From assembly GCA_041797745.1 (NCBI GenBank), contig JBHBZU010000011.1:1-51730 (forward strand): a stretch of 51,730 nucleotides of DNA, written 5' to 3'. The stretch is from UBA3871 sp041797745. Lineage in GTDB: Bacteria; Bacillota; Clostridia; Peptostreptococcales; Anaerovoracaceae. Below, piece by piece: positions 23,666 to 31,852 of this stretch. Positions within the stretch are counted from its first letter, which is position 1; every line of letters starts with the position of its first letter. A model generated the notes under the pieces. The model was not told the DNA's origin, did not search any database, and saw nothing but the letters and a program-made list of their open reading frames with translations. Both the position numbers and the translations under genes were made by a program.

Positions 23666-25111
23666 CTACTTTCCCGAGAACTCTGCAAGAAGCTCGTTCT
23701 TAGTCTTCCATAGTTTTTCGGAAAGATCCACATAATAAAGCTGCGGATTATCGAAACGAAGCATTTCAGGCCAAAGAGTCTTCATCTGCTCTGCACAATA
23801 TTTTCTGGTATCTTCAAGCTCCGGAACTTCATATACGCACTTGCCTTTATTGAAGATTTGTTTTTGAAGTTCTTTAACTGTGTAATTTTTAAGTGTCTTT
23901 CTCTTCCATACAGCATCAGGGTCGAAGATTTCATATTCCTCGCTATTTGGCATAGGCTCATCTGCAAGAGCAATCACATCAGCCAGCATGCGTCCTGTTT
24001 CATTGCTGTAAAATCTATACACTTTCTTGTAGCCGGGGTTTGTAATCTTATCCACATTTTCGCTAATCTTAATCTTTGGAATAATTTCTCCATTTCTTTC
24101 AATGGCAGAAAGCTTATATACTCCCCCAAATACAGGTTCGGATTTAGCTGTAATAAGTCTTTCTCCAACACCGAAAGAGTCAATGCAGGCTCCCTCTGAA
24201 AGAATGTCGCGAATAAGATATTCATCTAAAGAGTTGGATATGCAAATTTTACAATCCTGAAGTCCTGCTTCGTCCAACATCTTTCTTGCGTTCTTTGTAA
24301 GGTAGGTGATGTCACCCGAATCAATTCTGATTCCCTTGACAGCCGGATTTAATTCCTTAAATACCTTTATGGCATTTGGAATACCTGACTTTAGAACATT
24401 GTATGTATCAACTAAAAGTACGCAGTTTTGCGGATAAATTTCAGCATAGCGTTTAAAGGCTTCATATTCACTTTCAAACATGGCAACCCAACTGTGAGCC
24501 ATAGTTCCCAGGGCAGGAACCCCCATGTCTCTATCTGCAACCGTACATGCCGTACCTACACAACCTGCAATATATGCGGCTCTTGCGCCGTAAGCAGCAG
24601 CAGATGTACCGTGGGCTCTTCTCGTACCAAATTCCATAACCGCTCTTCCGTCTGCGGATCTTACGATTCGGCTGGCTTTAGTAGCTATTAAGCTCTGGTG
24701 GTTCATCATGAGAAGAATCAGAGTCTCAACAAACTGCGCCTGAATCATAGGTCCCCTAACTGTAACAATAGGCTCCTTTGGGAATATAGGTGTGCCCTCG
24801 GGAACTGCCCAAATATCACAGGAAAACTTAAAGTTTCTGAGATATTCAAGGAACTTTTCGGAAAACATATTTTTCTTGCGAAGAAATTCTACATCTTCAT
24901 CTGTAAATCTAAGTTCCTTTAAATATTCGATGGCTTGTTCAAGGCCTGCCATGATAGCATAGCCACCACCGTCAGGAATGTTTCTGAAGAACATATCAAA
25001 GTATGCAATATCATCAGACATCCCTGTTTCGAAATAACCATTTGCCATGGTGAGCTCGTAAAAATCAGTCATCAGGGTCATGTTTATTTCTCGAGTAAAT
25101 TTGTCGCTCAT
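23666..25111 (-). CDS. pncB: Nicotinate phosphoribosyltransferase
   Basis: Makes nicotinate mononucleotide from nicotinate and PRPP, the entry of the Preiss-Handler salvage route to NAD. The 481-residue protein has the family N-terminus TLMTDFYELTMANGYF (about residues 12-27), FGTRRAHG near 157, LVDTYN near 231 and the phosphate-binding GIRIDSGDI near 268. Its promoter (25174-25202) carries a perfect palindrome at the expected start of transcription, so a repressor probably controls it. fba follows 40 nt downstream. Confidence 0.92.
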   Translation of the reverse strand: MSDKFTREINMTLMTDFYELTMANGYFETGMSDDIAYFDMFFRNIPDGGGYAIMAGLEQAIEYLKELRFTDEDVEFLRKKNMFSEKFLEYLRNFKFSCDIWAVPEGTPIFPKEPIVTVRGPMIQAQFVETLILLMMNHQSLIATKASRIVRSADGRAVMEFGTRRAHGTSAAAYGARAAYIAGCVGTACTVADRDMGVPALGTMAHSWVAMFESEYEAFKRYAEIYPQNCVLLVDTYNVLKSGIPNAIKVFKELNPAVKGIRIDSGDITYLTKNARKMLDEAGLQDCKICISNSLDEYLIRDILSEGACIDSFGVGERLITAKSEPVFGGVYKLSAIERNGEIIPKIKISENVDKITNPGYKKVYRFYSNETGRMLADVIALADEPMPNSEEYEIFDPDAVWKRKTLKNYTVKELQKQIFNKGKCVYEVPELEDTRKYCAEQMKTLWPEMLRFDNPQLYYVDLSEKLWKTKNELLAEFSGK

Positions 25112-25145
25112 TTCATAAGCCTTTCTTTTATCTCTATAAATGTAA

Positions 25146-25172
25146 TGATAGGTGTAAAGACTACACCTATCA
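25146..25172 (-). promoter_or_regulatory. Palindromic operator candidate of pncB
   Basis: A perfect inverted repeat with 11-nt arms (TGATAGGTGTA and its complement) and a 5-nt spacer. It starts 1 nt past the -10 of the pncB promoter, so it covers the transcript start. The sequence after the stem is not T-rich, which argues against a uvrA terminator. In Firmicutes niacin salvage genes are commonly repressed by NiaR, so this is a natural candidate site; I could not check its consensus. Confidence 0.6.
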
Positions 25173-25173
25173 T

Positions 25174-25202
25174 AGTTTAGTTTATATTATTGATTTAGTC
25201 AA
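25174..25202 (-). promoter_or_regulatory. Promoter of pncB
   Basis: Minus strand TTGACT (25202-25197) and TAAACT (25179-25174) with a 17-nt spacer. The -35 lies 3 nt past the uvrA stop codon. The palindrome follows the -10 directly. Confidence 0.65.
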
Positions 25203-25204
25203 GT

Positions 25205-27835
25205 TTAGGGCTTTATTATCTTTCTAAGAAACTCTGCCGTATAGGATATTTCCGACTTTGCCACTTCTTCAGGCGTTCCTTTGGCAATCACCGTACCTCC
25301 GCGGTCACCACCATCAAGACCCATATCAATCAGATAGTCCGCCCTCTTGATAACATCTAAATTGTGCTCAATGACTACCACCGTATTTCCTGCATCCACC
25401 AATCTTTCCAAGACCTGAATCAGCCTGTCTACATCGGCAAAATGCAACCCCGTTGTAGGCTCATCCAAGATGTAAAGGGTCTTGCCTGTACTGCGCTTGG
25501 AAAGCTCTGTTGCAAGTTTAACTCTCTGAGCTTCTCCTCCTGAAAGCTGTGTGCTGGGCTGTCCCAGCTTGACATAGCCAAGACCGACCTGTTCTAAAGT
25601 CTCCAGCTGTCGCTTAAGCGGCGGAATATTTTTGAAAAACTCAAGAGCTTCGGAGACATTCATATCAAGCACTTCATATATGTTCTTGCCCTTATATTTT
25701 ACTTCCAAAGTTTCGCGATTGTAGCGCTTGCCGTGACAAACTTCACAAGGTACATAAACGTCGGACAGGAAGTGCATTTCAATCTTGAGAATACCGTCTC
25801 CCGAACAGCTTTCACAACGTCCTCCCTTTACATTAAAACTGTATCTACCCTTTTCGTAGCCACGAAGTTTAGACTCAGGCAGCTCCGCAAATAAATCTCT
25901 TACATGGGTAAAGAGACCTGTATAGGTGGCAGGGTTGGAACGAGGTGTACGCCCGATAGGCGACTGGTTAATATCTATAATCTTGTCTATATTTTCGAGT
26001 CCGAGAATTACATCATGCTCACCCGCTTCATCCTTACTGCCATAAAGGGTTTTGGAAACCGACTTGTAAAGAATTTCATTTATGAGGCTGCTCTTTCCTG
26101 AACCTGAAACCCCTGTGACACAAACAAATTTTCCCAATGGAATATCTACATCAACATTTTTAAGGTTATTTTCTCTTGCTCCCTTAATTGTAATATACTG
26201 ACCGTTGCCGGTTCTTCGGTAAGCGGGAACTTCAATTTTCCGCTCCCCTCTAAGATATTGTCCTGTTATGGATTCCTTGCAGGACTTGATGTCCTCAAGG
26301 CTTCCTGCCGCCACAATCTCCCCGCCGTGAACGCCTGCACCGGGACCCACATCCACAATATAATCGGCTGCATACATAGTGTCCTCATCATGCTCTACCA
26401 CAATGAGAGTATTGCCTATGTCTGTAAGTTCTCTTAAGGTGTGCAGCAGCTTTTCATTGTCCTTTTGGTGAAGACCTATGGATGGTTCGTCCAAAATGTA
26501 CAATACACCCATAAGACTGGAGCCTATTTGGGTTGCCAGTCTGATTCTTTGCGACTCTCCACCTGAAAGAGTGGCTGCCGATCTGGACAAAGTAAGATAA
26601 TCCAGCCCTACATTCTTCAAAAAAGACAGTCTTGATATGATTTCTTTTAATATCTGATGGGCAATAGCTTCTTCCTTGTCGGAGAGCTCCAGCTTCCTGA
26701 AAAACTCCAAGCTCTTGGCAACGGACATATCCGCTACCTCTGCAATACTCTTGCCTCCTACCGTTACCGCCAGCACCTCCGGACGAAGTCTTTTTCCATT
26801 GCAAGCCTTGCAGGTATGCGTAACGGTGTACTTGGAAAGCTCTTCCTTAAAATAATTTGATTGAGTTGCCTCGTAACGTTTTTCCATGTACTGAATCATC
26901 TTTACGGGAATGGGCTTTCCCGCCTTGGTGTACAGGGTTTCAGGGTCAATTTCCTGAGTATAACCTAAGCCGTTACATTCCGGACAGGCACCAAAAGGCG
27001 CATTAAATGAAAAGAGCCTAGGCTCTAATTCAGAAATGCTGACTCCGTGTTCAGAACAGGATAACTGGGTGTTAAACATCAGCTCCTGCGTCTCTCCATA
27101 AGCCCCATCTTCGCCTTTAATCTGCGCCAAACAGGTAATAAGGTTTCCACCATGTGTTATGCCAAGCTCCACCGCCTCTGCAATACGTCCGGAACTCTCA
27201 CCGTGCACCGCAACTCTGTCTATTACTATTTCTATGGTATGTTTGAAAGTCTTTTCCAGCTTAATTTCATCTTCGTTAAGCAAATACTGTTCTCCATCAA
27301 TGCGTATCCTGGTGAAGCCCTCTTTGCGTATTCTTTCAAGAATCTTTTCATGTTCACCCTTACGCTGACGAACTACCGGCGCCATGATAGTAAGGCGACT
27401 GCCCTCTCCCAAATCCAAAAGCTGATCCACAATCTGATCCACACTCATTGAACGTATTTCCTTATTGCAAATCGGGCAATGAGGTACACCTATGCGTGCA
27501 TAAAGCAGTCTTAAATAATCATGAATTTCAGTAACCGTTGCCACCGTAGATCTGGGATTTTTAGATGTGGTTTTCTGATCAATGGATATAGCCGGTGAAA
27601 GTCCCTCTATTTCCTCCACATTGGGTTTTTCCATCTGCCCCAAAAACTGCCTGGCATAAGAGGAAAGGCTCTCCATATATCTGCGCTGCCCCTCTGCATA
27701 AATGGTATCAAAAGCAAGAGAGGATTTGCCCGAACCTGAAAGTCCTGTGATAACCACCATCTTATCTCTCGGAATTTCCAAGCTGACATTTTTTAGGTTG
27801 TGCTCTTTGGCACCTTTAATTTTAATATTGTTCAT
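25205..27835 (-). CDS. uvrA: Excinuclease ABC subunit A, with a short insertion domain
   Basis: Damage-recognition ATPase of nucleotide excision repair. The 876-residue protein has two ABC modules: Walker A GLSGSGKSS near residue 33 and GVSGSGKSS near 575, signatures LSGGESQRIR and LSGGEAQRVK, and zinc-finger Cys pairs CPECNGLG, CKACNGKR and CESCSGDG/CEVCHGKR. Usual length is about 940-960. The missing 65-75 residues fall between DPETLYTKAGKPIP and the conserved motif MEKRYEAT, that is within the insertion domain of known UvrA proteins. The frame is intact across the gap. uvrB lies 20 nt upstream in the same operon. Confidence 0.93.
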   Translation of the reverse strand: MNNIKIKGAKEHNLKNVSLEIPRDKMVVITGLSGSGKSSLAFDTIYAEGQRRYMESLSSYARQFLGQMEKPNVEEIEGLSPAISIDQKTTSKNPRSTVATVTEIHDYLRLLYARIGVPHCPICNKEIRSMSVDQIVDQLLDLGEGSRLTIMAPVVRQRKGEHEKILERIRKEGFTRIRIDGEQYLLNEDEIKLEKTFKHTIEIVIDRVAVHGESSGRIAEAVELGITHGGNLITCLAQIKGEDGAYGETQELMFNTQLSCSEHGVSISELEPRLFSFNAPFGACPECNGLGYTQEIDPETLYTKAGKPIPVKMIQYMEKRYEATQSNYFKEELSKYTVTHTCKACNGKRLRPEVLAVTVGGKSIAEVADMSVAKSLEFFRKLELSDKEEAIAHQILKEIISRLSFLKNVGLDYLTLSRSAATLSGGESQRIRLATQIGSSLMGVLYILDEPSIGLHQKDNEKLLHTLRELTDIGNTLIVVEHDEDTMYAADYIVDVGPGAGVHGGEIVAAGSLEDIKSCKESITGQYLRGERKIEVPAYRRTGNGQYITIKGARENNLKNVDVDIPLGKFVCVTGVSGSGKSSLINEILYKSVSKTLYGSKDEAGEHDVILGLENIDKIIDINQSPIGRTPRSNPATYTGLFTHVRDLFAELPESKLRGYEKGRYSFNVKGGRCESCSGDGILKIEMHFLSDVYVPCEVCHGKRYNRETLEVKYKGKNIYEVLDMNVSEALEFFKNIPPLKRQLETLEQVGLGYVKLGQPSTQLSGGEAQRVKLATELSKRSTGKTLYILDEPTTGLHFADVDRLIQVLERLVDAGNTVVVIEHNLDVIKRADYLIDMGLDGGDRGGTVIAKGTPEEVAKSEISYTAEFLRKIIKP

Positions 27836-27855
27836 TTTTTCCTTTAACTTTTTCT

Positions 27856-29832
27856 CTATAATCTGACTCTGTATTCCAAAATCATATCCCTAAGCTGCGC
27901 CGCTCTTTCAAACTGTAAATCTTTCGCAGCCTGTTTCATTTCCTTTTCCAGCACCTTTATATAATCTGTCAGCTCTTTCTTGGTCAACTCCAACGGAGAT
28001 TTGCCTTTGAATTTTTCCACAGTTGCCTCTTCGGTACGGGTTGCTTCAATAACCGCTCTGACGCTTTTCCTGACAGTTTCCGGAATAATGCCGTTTTCAT
28101 CGTTGTATTTTTTCTGAATCTCACGACGGCGCTCTGTCTCATCAATGGCTTTTCCCATAGCCTTACTGATACCGTCAGCGTACATGATAACTCTGCCCTC
28201 GGAATTTCTCGCTGCACGACCGATAGTCTGAATCAAGGAAGTCTCTGTACGCAGGAATCCCTCTTTGTCGGCATCTAAAATAGCCACTAACGCCACTTCC
28301 GGAATATCCAGTCCCTCTCTTAAAAGGTTAATGCCTATCAGCACATCGAACACGTCCATTCTCATGTCCCTGATGATTTCCATACGCTCGAGGGCGTCAA
28401 TTTCCGAATGCAGATATCTGACTCTGATACCCGCTCCTTTCAGATAATCCGTAAGACTTTCGCTCATCTTCTTGGTTAGGGTGGTTACAAGCACCTTGCC
28501 ACCTGCCTCTGTGACCTTGTTAATTTCACCTATAAGGTCGTCTATCTGACCTGCCGTAGCTCTCACCTCTATTTCAGGATCCAGCAAGCCCGTAGGTCTG
28601 ATAATCTGCTCCGCCACATCTCCGCCGCACTGCTCTAATTCATATCCGGCAGGAGTTGCGCTGAAATACACAATCTGATTTACCATTGCTTCAAATTCAG
28701 GGAACATCAAAGGTCTGTTGTCCAGTGCCGATGGCAGCCTGAAGCCGTACTCTACTAAAGAACTCTTTCGTGAGCGGTCACCTGCATACATTGCCCTTAA
28801 CTGCGGAATCATAACGTGAGACTCATCAATAAATATGAGGAAGTCCTCAGGGAAATAGTCTATGAGAGTATAAGGTCTGTTTCCCTCTGGCAAACCGTTT
28901 ATATGTCTGGAATAATTTTCTATACCTTTACATCTCCCAATCTCACGCAGCATTTCCAAATCGTATCTGGTTCTCTGCTCAATGCGCTGGGCTTCCAAAA
29001 GCTGTCCTCTGTCCTTGAAATACTGAACTCTCTCCACCAGCTCCTCTTCAATAGTTTTCAGAGCTTTTGACATATTTTCATCAGATGTAACGTAGAAAGA
29101 AGCGGGATAGATAGCAACGTGGTTGCGAATGCCTAAAATTTCTCCTGTGAGCGGGTTCATTTCTTTCAAACTCTCGATTTCATCTCCGAAAAGTTCTACC
29201 CTGATGGCATAGTCGCTACCTGCGGGATATATATCAATAGTATCTCCGCGAACTCGAAAGGTTCCTCTTTCAAAGGCTAAATCGTTTCTTTCATACTGAA
29301 TATCCACCAGCTTTCTCAAAATAGCCTGACGTTCCTCCACCATCCCCGGTCTCAAGGATAATACCTGCTTTTCATAATCCACAGGACTCCCTAAACCGTA
29401 TATGCAGGAAACTGAGGCAACAATAATTACGTCTCTTCGTTCAGAAAGCGCTGCTGCCGCCGAAAGCCTCAATTTTTCAATCTCGTCGTTTATATCAGAG
29501 TCCTTTTCAATATATGTATCCGTGGATGGTACATAGGCCTCCGGCTGATAATAATCATAGTAAGACACAAAATACTCTACCGAATTTTCGGGGAAAAATT
29601 CTTTAAATTCGCCATAAAGCTGGGCTGCAAGAGTCTTGTTGTGAGATATAACCAGTGTAGGCTTGTTTACTCGTTCTATTACGTTAGCCATGGTAAAAGT
29701 CTTACCTGAACCTGTAACCCCCTTTAAGGTTTGATGTCTTTTTCCGGCAAGGATACCCTCTACCAAATGCTGTATAGCCTGTGGCTGATCCCCTGTAGGC
29801 TTATATTCCGAATGTATTTTAAATTGATTCAT
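27856..29832 (-). CDS. uvrB: Excinuclease ABC subunit B
   Basis: Helicase-like subunit that verifies DNA damage and loads UvrC. The 658-residue protein has the normal length, Walker A GVTGSGKT near residue 39, the beta-hairpin region YYDYYQPEAYVPSTDTYIEK (about 92-111), helicase motif II DESH near 338, motif VI QTIGRAARNSEGRV, and a C-terminal UVR domain (about 620-655) that binds UvrC. It is first gene of uvrB-uvrA. A promoter with a candidate LexA box lies just upstream. Confidence 0.96.
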   Translation of the reverse strand: MNQFKIHSEYKPTGDQPQAIQHLVEGILAGKRHQTLKGVTGSGKTFTMANVIERVNKPTLVISHNKTLAAQLYGEFKEFFPENSVEYFVSYYDYYQPEAYVPSTDTYIEKDSDINDEIEKLRLSAAAALSERRDVIIVASVSCIYGLGSPVDYEKQVLSLRPGMVEERQAILRKLVDIQYERNDLAFERGTFRVRGDTIDIYPAGSDYAIRVELFGDEIESLKEMNPLTGEILGIRNHVAIYPASFYVTSDENMSKALKTIEEELVERVQYFKDRGQLLEAQRIEQRTRYDLEMLREIGRCKGIENYSRHINGLPEGNRPYTLIDYFPEDFLIFIDESHVMIPQLRAMYAGDRSRKSSLVEYGFRLPSALDNRPLMFPEFEAMVNQIVYFSATPAGYELEQCGGDVAEQIIRPTGLLDPEIEVRATAGQIDDLIGEINKVTEAGGKVLVTTLTKKMSESLTDYLKGAGIRVRYLHSEIDALERMEIIRDMRMDVFDVLIGINLLREGLDIPEVALVAILDADKEGFLRTETSLIQTIGRAARNSEGRVIMYADGISKAMGKAIDETERRREIQKKYNDENGIIPETVRKSVRAVIEATRTEEATVEKFKGKSPLELTKKELTDYIKVLEKEMKQAAKDLQFERAAQLRDMILEYRVRL

Positions 29833-29854
29833 TTCACTTTCCTAAATCTGACGC

Positions 29855-29881
29855 GTACATTTGTTCTTTTTTATTAGTATA
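29855..29881 (-). promoter_or_regulatory. uvrBA promoter with LexA-like box
   Basis: On the minus strand, an extended -10 TGA-TATACT (TATACT at 29881-29876) is followed after 9 nt by GAAC-AAAT-GTAC (29866-29855). The Gram-positive LexA site is GAAC-N4-GTTC, so seven of eight core positions agree. The place near the transcript start and the SOS nature of uvrBA support it. The -35 is poor. Confidence 0.5.
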
Positions 29882-29904
29882 TCACAAAAATCTCATATGT
29901 ACAG

Positions 29905-29933
29905 AAAAATCCCCGTATGAAAACGAGGATTTT
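29905..29933 (-). terminator. Terminator of the zinc-finger gene upstream of uvrB
   Basis: AAAATCC-T-CG / CG-G-GGATTTT stem (29933-29924 with 29915-29906 on the minus strand) with an 8-nt loop and one mismatched/wobble pair, followed by a short T-run. It separates the 29981-31690 gene from the uvrB promoter. Confidence 0.65.
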
Positions 29934-29980
29934 AAATATCACCAAATAACTTTTCCTGTCAACTTAGCCCATCAACTCCG

Positions 29981-31690
29981 TCAATTATCTTCGTCCTCCA
30001 GTAATCCCATCAATTCTTCAAGTCCTTGAGCTTTGAGGGTAGCCTTTTGCTGATTGAGTCTGGCTTTCATGTCACCTACTGTAAGTAGAGTAAAGCTTCC
30101 CTCTGCCGAATTTATCTCCCTTGGGCTTTCTCCCTTGGAAAAATCAGCTTTTAAGGCTTCCTTTGGGATATCCTCTGAACCTGCCTGCCTAGGCTTCCAA
30201 GTTTCAGCCACCGCTTCCTGTTCTTCACGTTCTGCGGCTGCCAGCACAGATTCAAAAAGAGGAAACTTGGACTGACGGATATTTGTCGGACGCAGTTCAC
30301 CAACAATTCTGTTCTCTGAAATGCTGTCTCCGTTAGCAGCTGTTATGGGCTCCTCCACGCCATGAGTCGCCGCATAAGTCTGCTTGATAAAGGTACCGAA
30401 GTCCATCTCCTCATCTTTAAGTTTTGCTTCTGTTTCCCTATCTATATTTCCGTAACGTTCTAAATCAGGGAAAAGGATGTCCTGCATGGTATTCCTTTTG
30501 CTCTCACTTTTATTGAGAATTTTAGCTTTAATGTCTTCCCTAATTCCCTGTTCTTCAAACTGACTATAATCGGTTTTATCAGCGTTGTATGATTCTTTCG
30601 GAAGATATTTTGACAGTTGCTCGTTAAAGGCAGCCACATCTTCTTCAAGGTCTGCTTTAAGGTTCGTTTCAAAATCTGATACAAAGTTTTCCGACTCCTG
30701 CATTTCCCCATGCTTCAATTTCTCAAAATTAGGCTCCTCTATTACAGGATTTGCTAAATTTGAAAGTTTTGCAGCAAGACCCTCATCAATTTTAACTTCA
30801 GCGGATTTCAACACCTTGGTTGGTCTCACCTCTGCCGGAAGCGGTTCTCTACGCTCAATCATGGTAGCATATTTTATATCCTGAGCTTGTAACCAAAGCT
30901 TGTAGTTTTCCTGGGAGCTCTGCCCGCTCTTAATCTTTTTCTTCCATTGTTTAACATCATAAAGGAACTGCTGGTGAACCTGCATTCGTTCCTCTCGAAG
31001 TGTTAAATTTGAGACTTTTGTGCGCTGCTGTAACCTTGAAGCAATACGTCTTTTCAAAAGTTCGTTCTCATCGTCCAGTCTATGATGGATTCTGGATCTT
31101 TGGCGGGAAATTGTATTACGGCAGGCAGAGGAACAATATAGCTCATCGGTTCTGTTCTGAGTTATAAAATATGTACCGCAAAGCTGGCACTTTTTAACGG
31201 CAAATCTTCCCTTTACTGCGGAATAAAAATCATAAACCAGCATATCTTCAAAACTTTCTATATAGAAATACTCTTGAAGATATCCATCATCTGTACAATC
31301 CAGCTCCATTTTTACGTTCATTGTGGGAACATAAGCTTCTCGGGATTTTCCCAAATTATAAAAATCATCGTAAAGAGAATAGCAATACTCCAATGCGTCC
31401 TTTGAAATGCCTGTACAAATCTCTCTGATAAATTCTATATATCTTGCCTCGTCAGTAGTAGTGTCTTCGGTTACGATAAAGGCTTCCCTGTCCCGTTGCT
31501 CCGACATATTCATAGTATCTCGCAGAATTTGACCTACAGTAAGCTCTATACTGTTTGCAACAATCTCAATAGGCTCTTCACTGTCCTCTGCAGCCATATA
31601 ATCTACAAACTGCAATGTATATAAACCTTTATCTTTCTTTAGGGGTTCCCCTCCCTTTAGGGTATTCACTATTCTAAATACACTTTGCAT
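29981..31690 (-). CDS. Uncharacterised protein with a Cys4 zinc-finger motif (DUF6076-like)
   Basis: A 569-residue protein with no recognised enzyme domain. A Cys4 element CQLCGTYF ... YCSSACR (about residues 185-210) resembles the treble-clef-like finger found in DUF6076-type and CGNR-type proteins. Around it lies a mixed N-terminal domain. After about residue 225 the chain is acidic and highly charged, with few hydrophobic runs, suggesting long helices or disorder. ATG 31690 is chosen because GAGG lies 8 nt upstream; a GTG at 31699 is the alternative. It is a single-gene unit with its own terminator. Nucleic-acid binding is only a guess from the finger. Confidence 0.65.
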   Translation of the reverse strand: MQSVFRIVNTLKGGEPLKKDKGLYTLQFVDYMAAEDSEEPIEIVANSIELTVGQILRDTMNMSEQRDREAFIVTEDTTTDEARYIEFIREICTGISKDALEYCYSLYDDFYNLGKSREAYVPTMNVKMELDCTDDGYLQEYFYIESFEDMLVYDFYSAVKGRFAVKKCQLCGTYFITQNRTDELYCSSACRNTISRQRSRIHHRLDDENELLKRRIASRLQQRTKVSNLTLREERMQVHQQFLYDVKQWKKKIKSGQSSQENYKLWLQAQDIKYATMIERREPLPAEVRPTKVLKSAEVKIDEGLAAKLSNLANPVIEEPNFEKLKHGEMQESENFVSDFETNLKADLEEDVAAFNEQLSKYLPKESYNADKTDYSQFEEQGIREDIKAKILNKSESKRNTMQDILFPDLERYGNIDRETEAKLKDEEMDFGTFIKQTYAATHGVEEPITAANGDSISENRIVGELRPTNIRQSKFPLFESVLAAAEREEQEAVAETWKPRQAGSEDIPKEALKADFSKGESPREINSAEGSFTLLTVGDMKARLNQQKATLKAQGLEELMGLLEDEDN

Positions 31691-31793
31691 AGTTCTCACC
31701 TCAGTAAAAGAATATCCTATTTACAAGTATCTATTTTTATATTATCAACCTATAAAAGCCTTGTCAATGAAATAAGAAATTTCAATATCTACT

Positions 31794-31825
31794 AAAAAAT
31801 GCGGTAAGTTGTAAACCTACCGCAT
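31794..31825 (-). terminator. Terminator of the SNF transporter gene
   Basis: On the minus strand ATGCGGTA (31825-31818) and TACCGCAT (31806-31799) form an 8-bp stem with an 11-nt loop, then a run of T (31799-31794). It lies 28 nt past the transporter stop codon. Confidence 0.8.
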
Positions 31826-31852
31826 AAATTTCAAGTCATATTTTTTAAGTGA

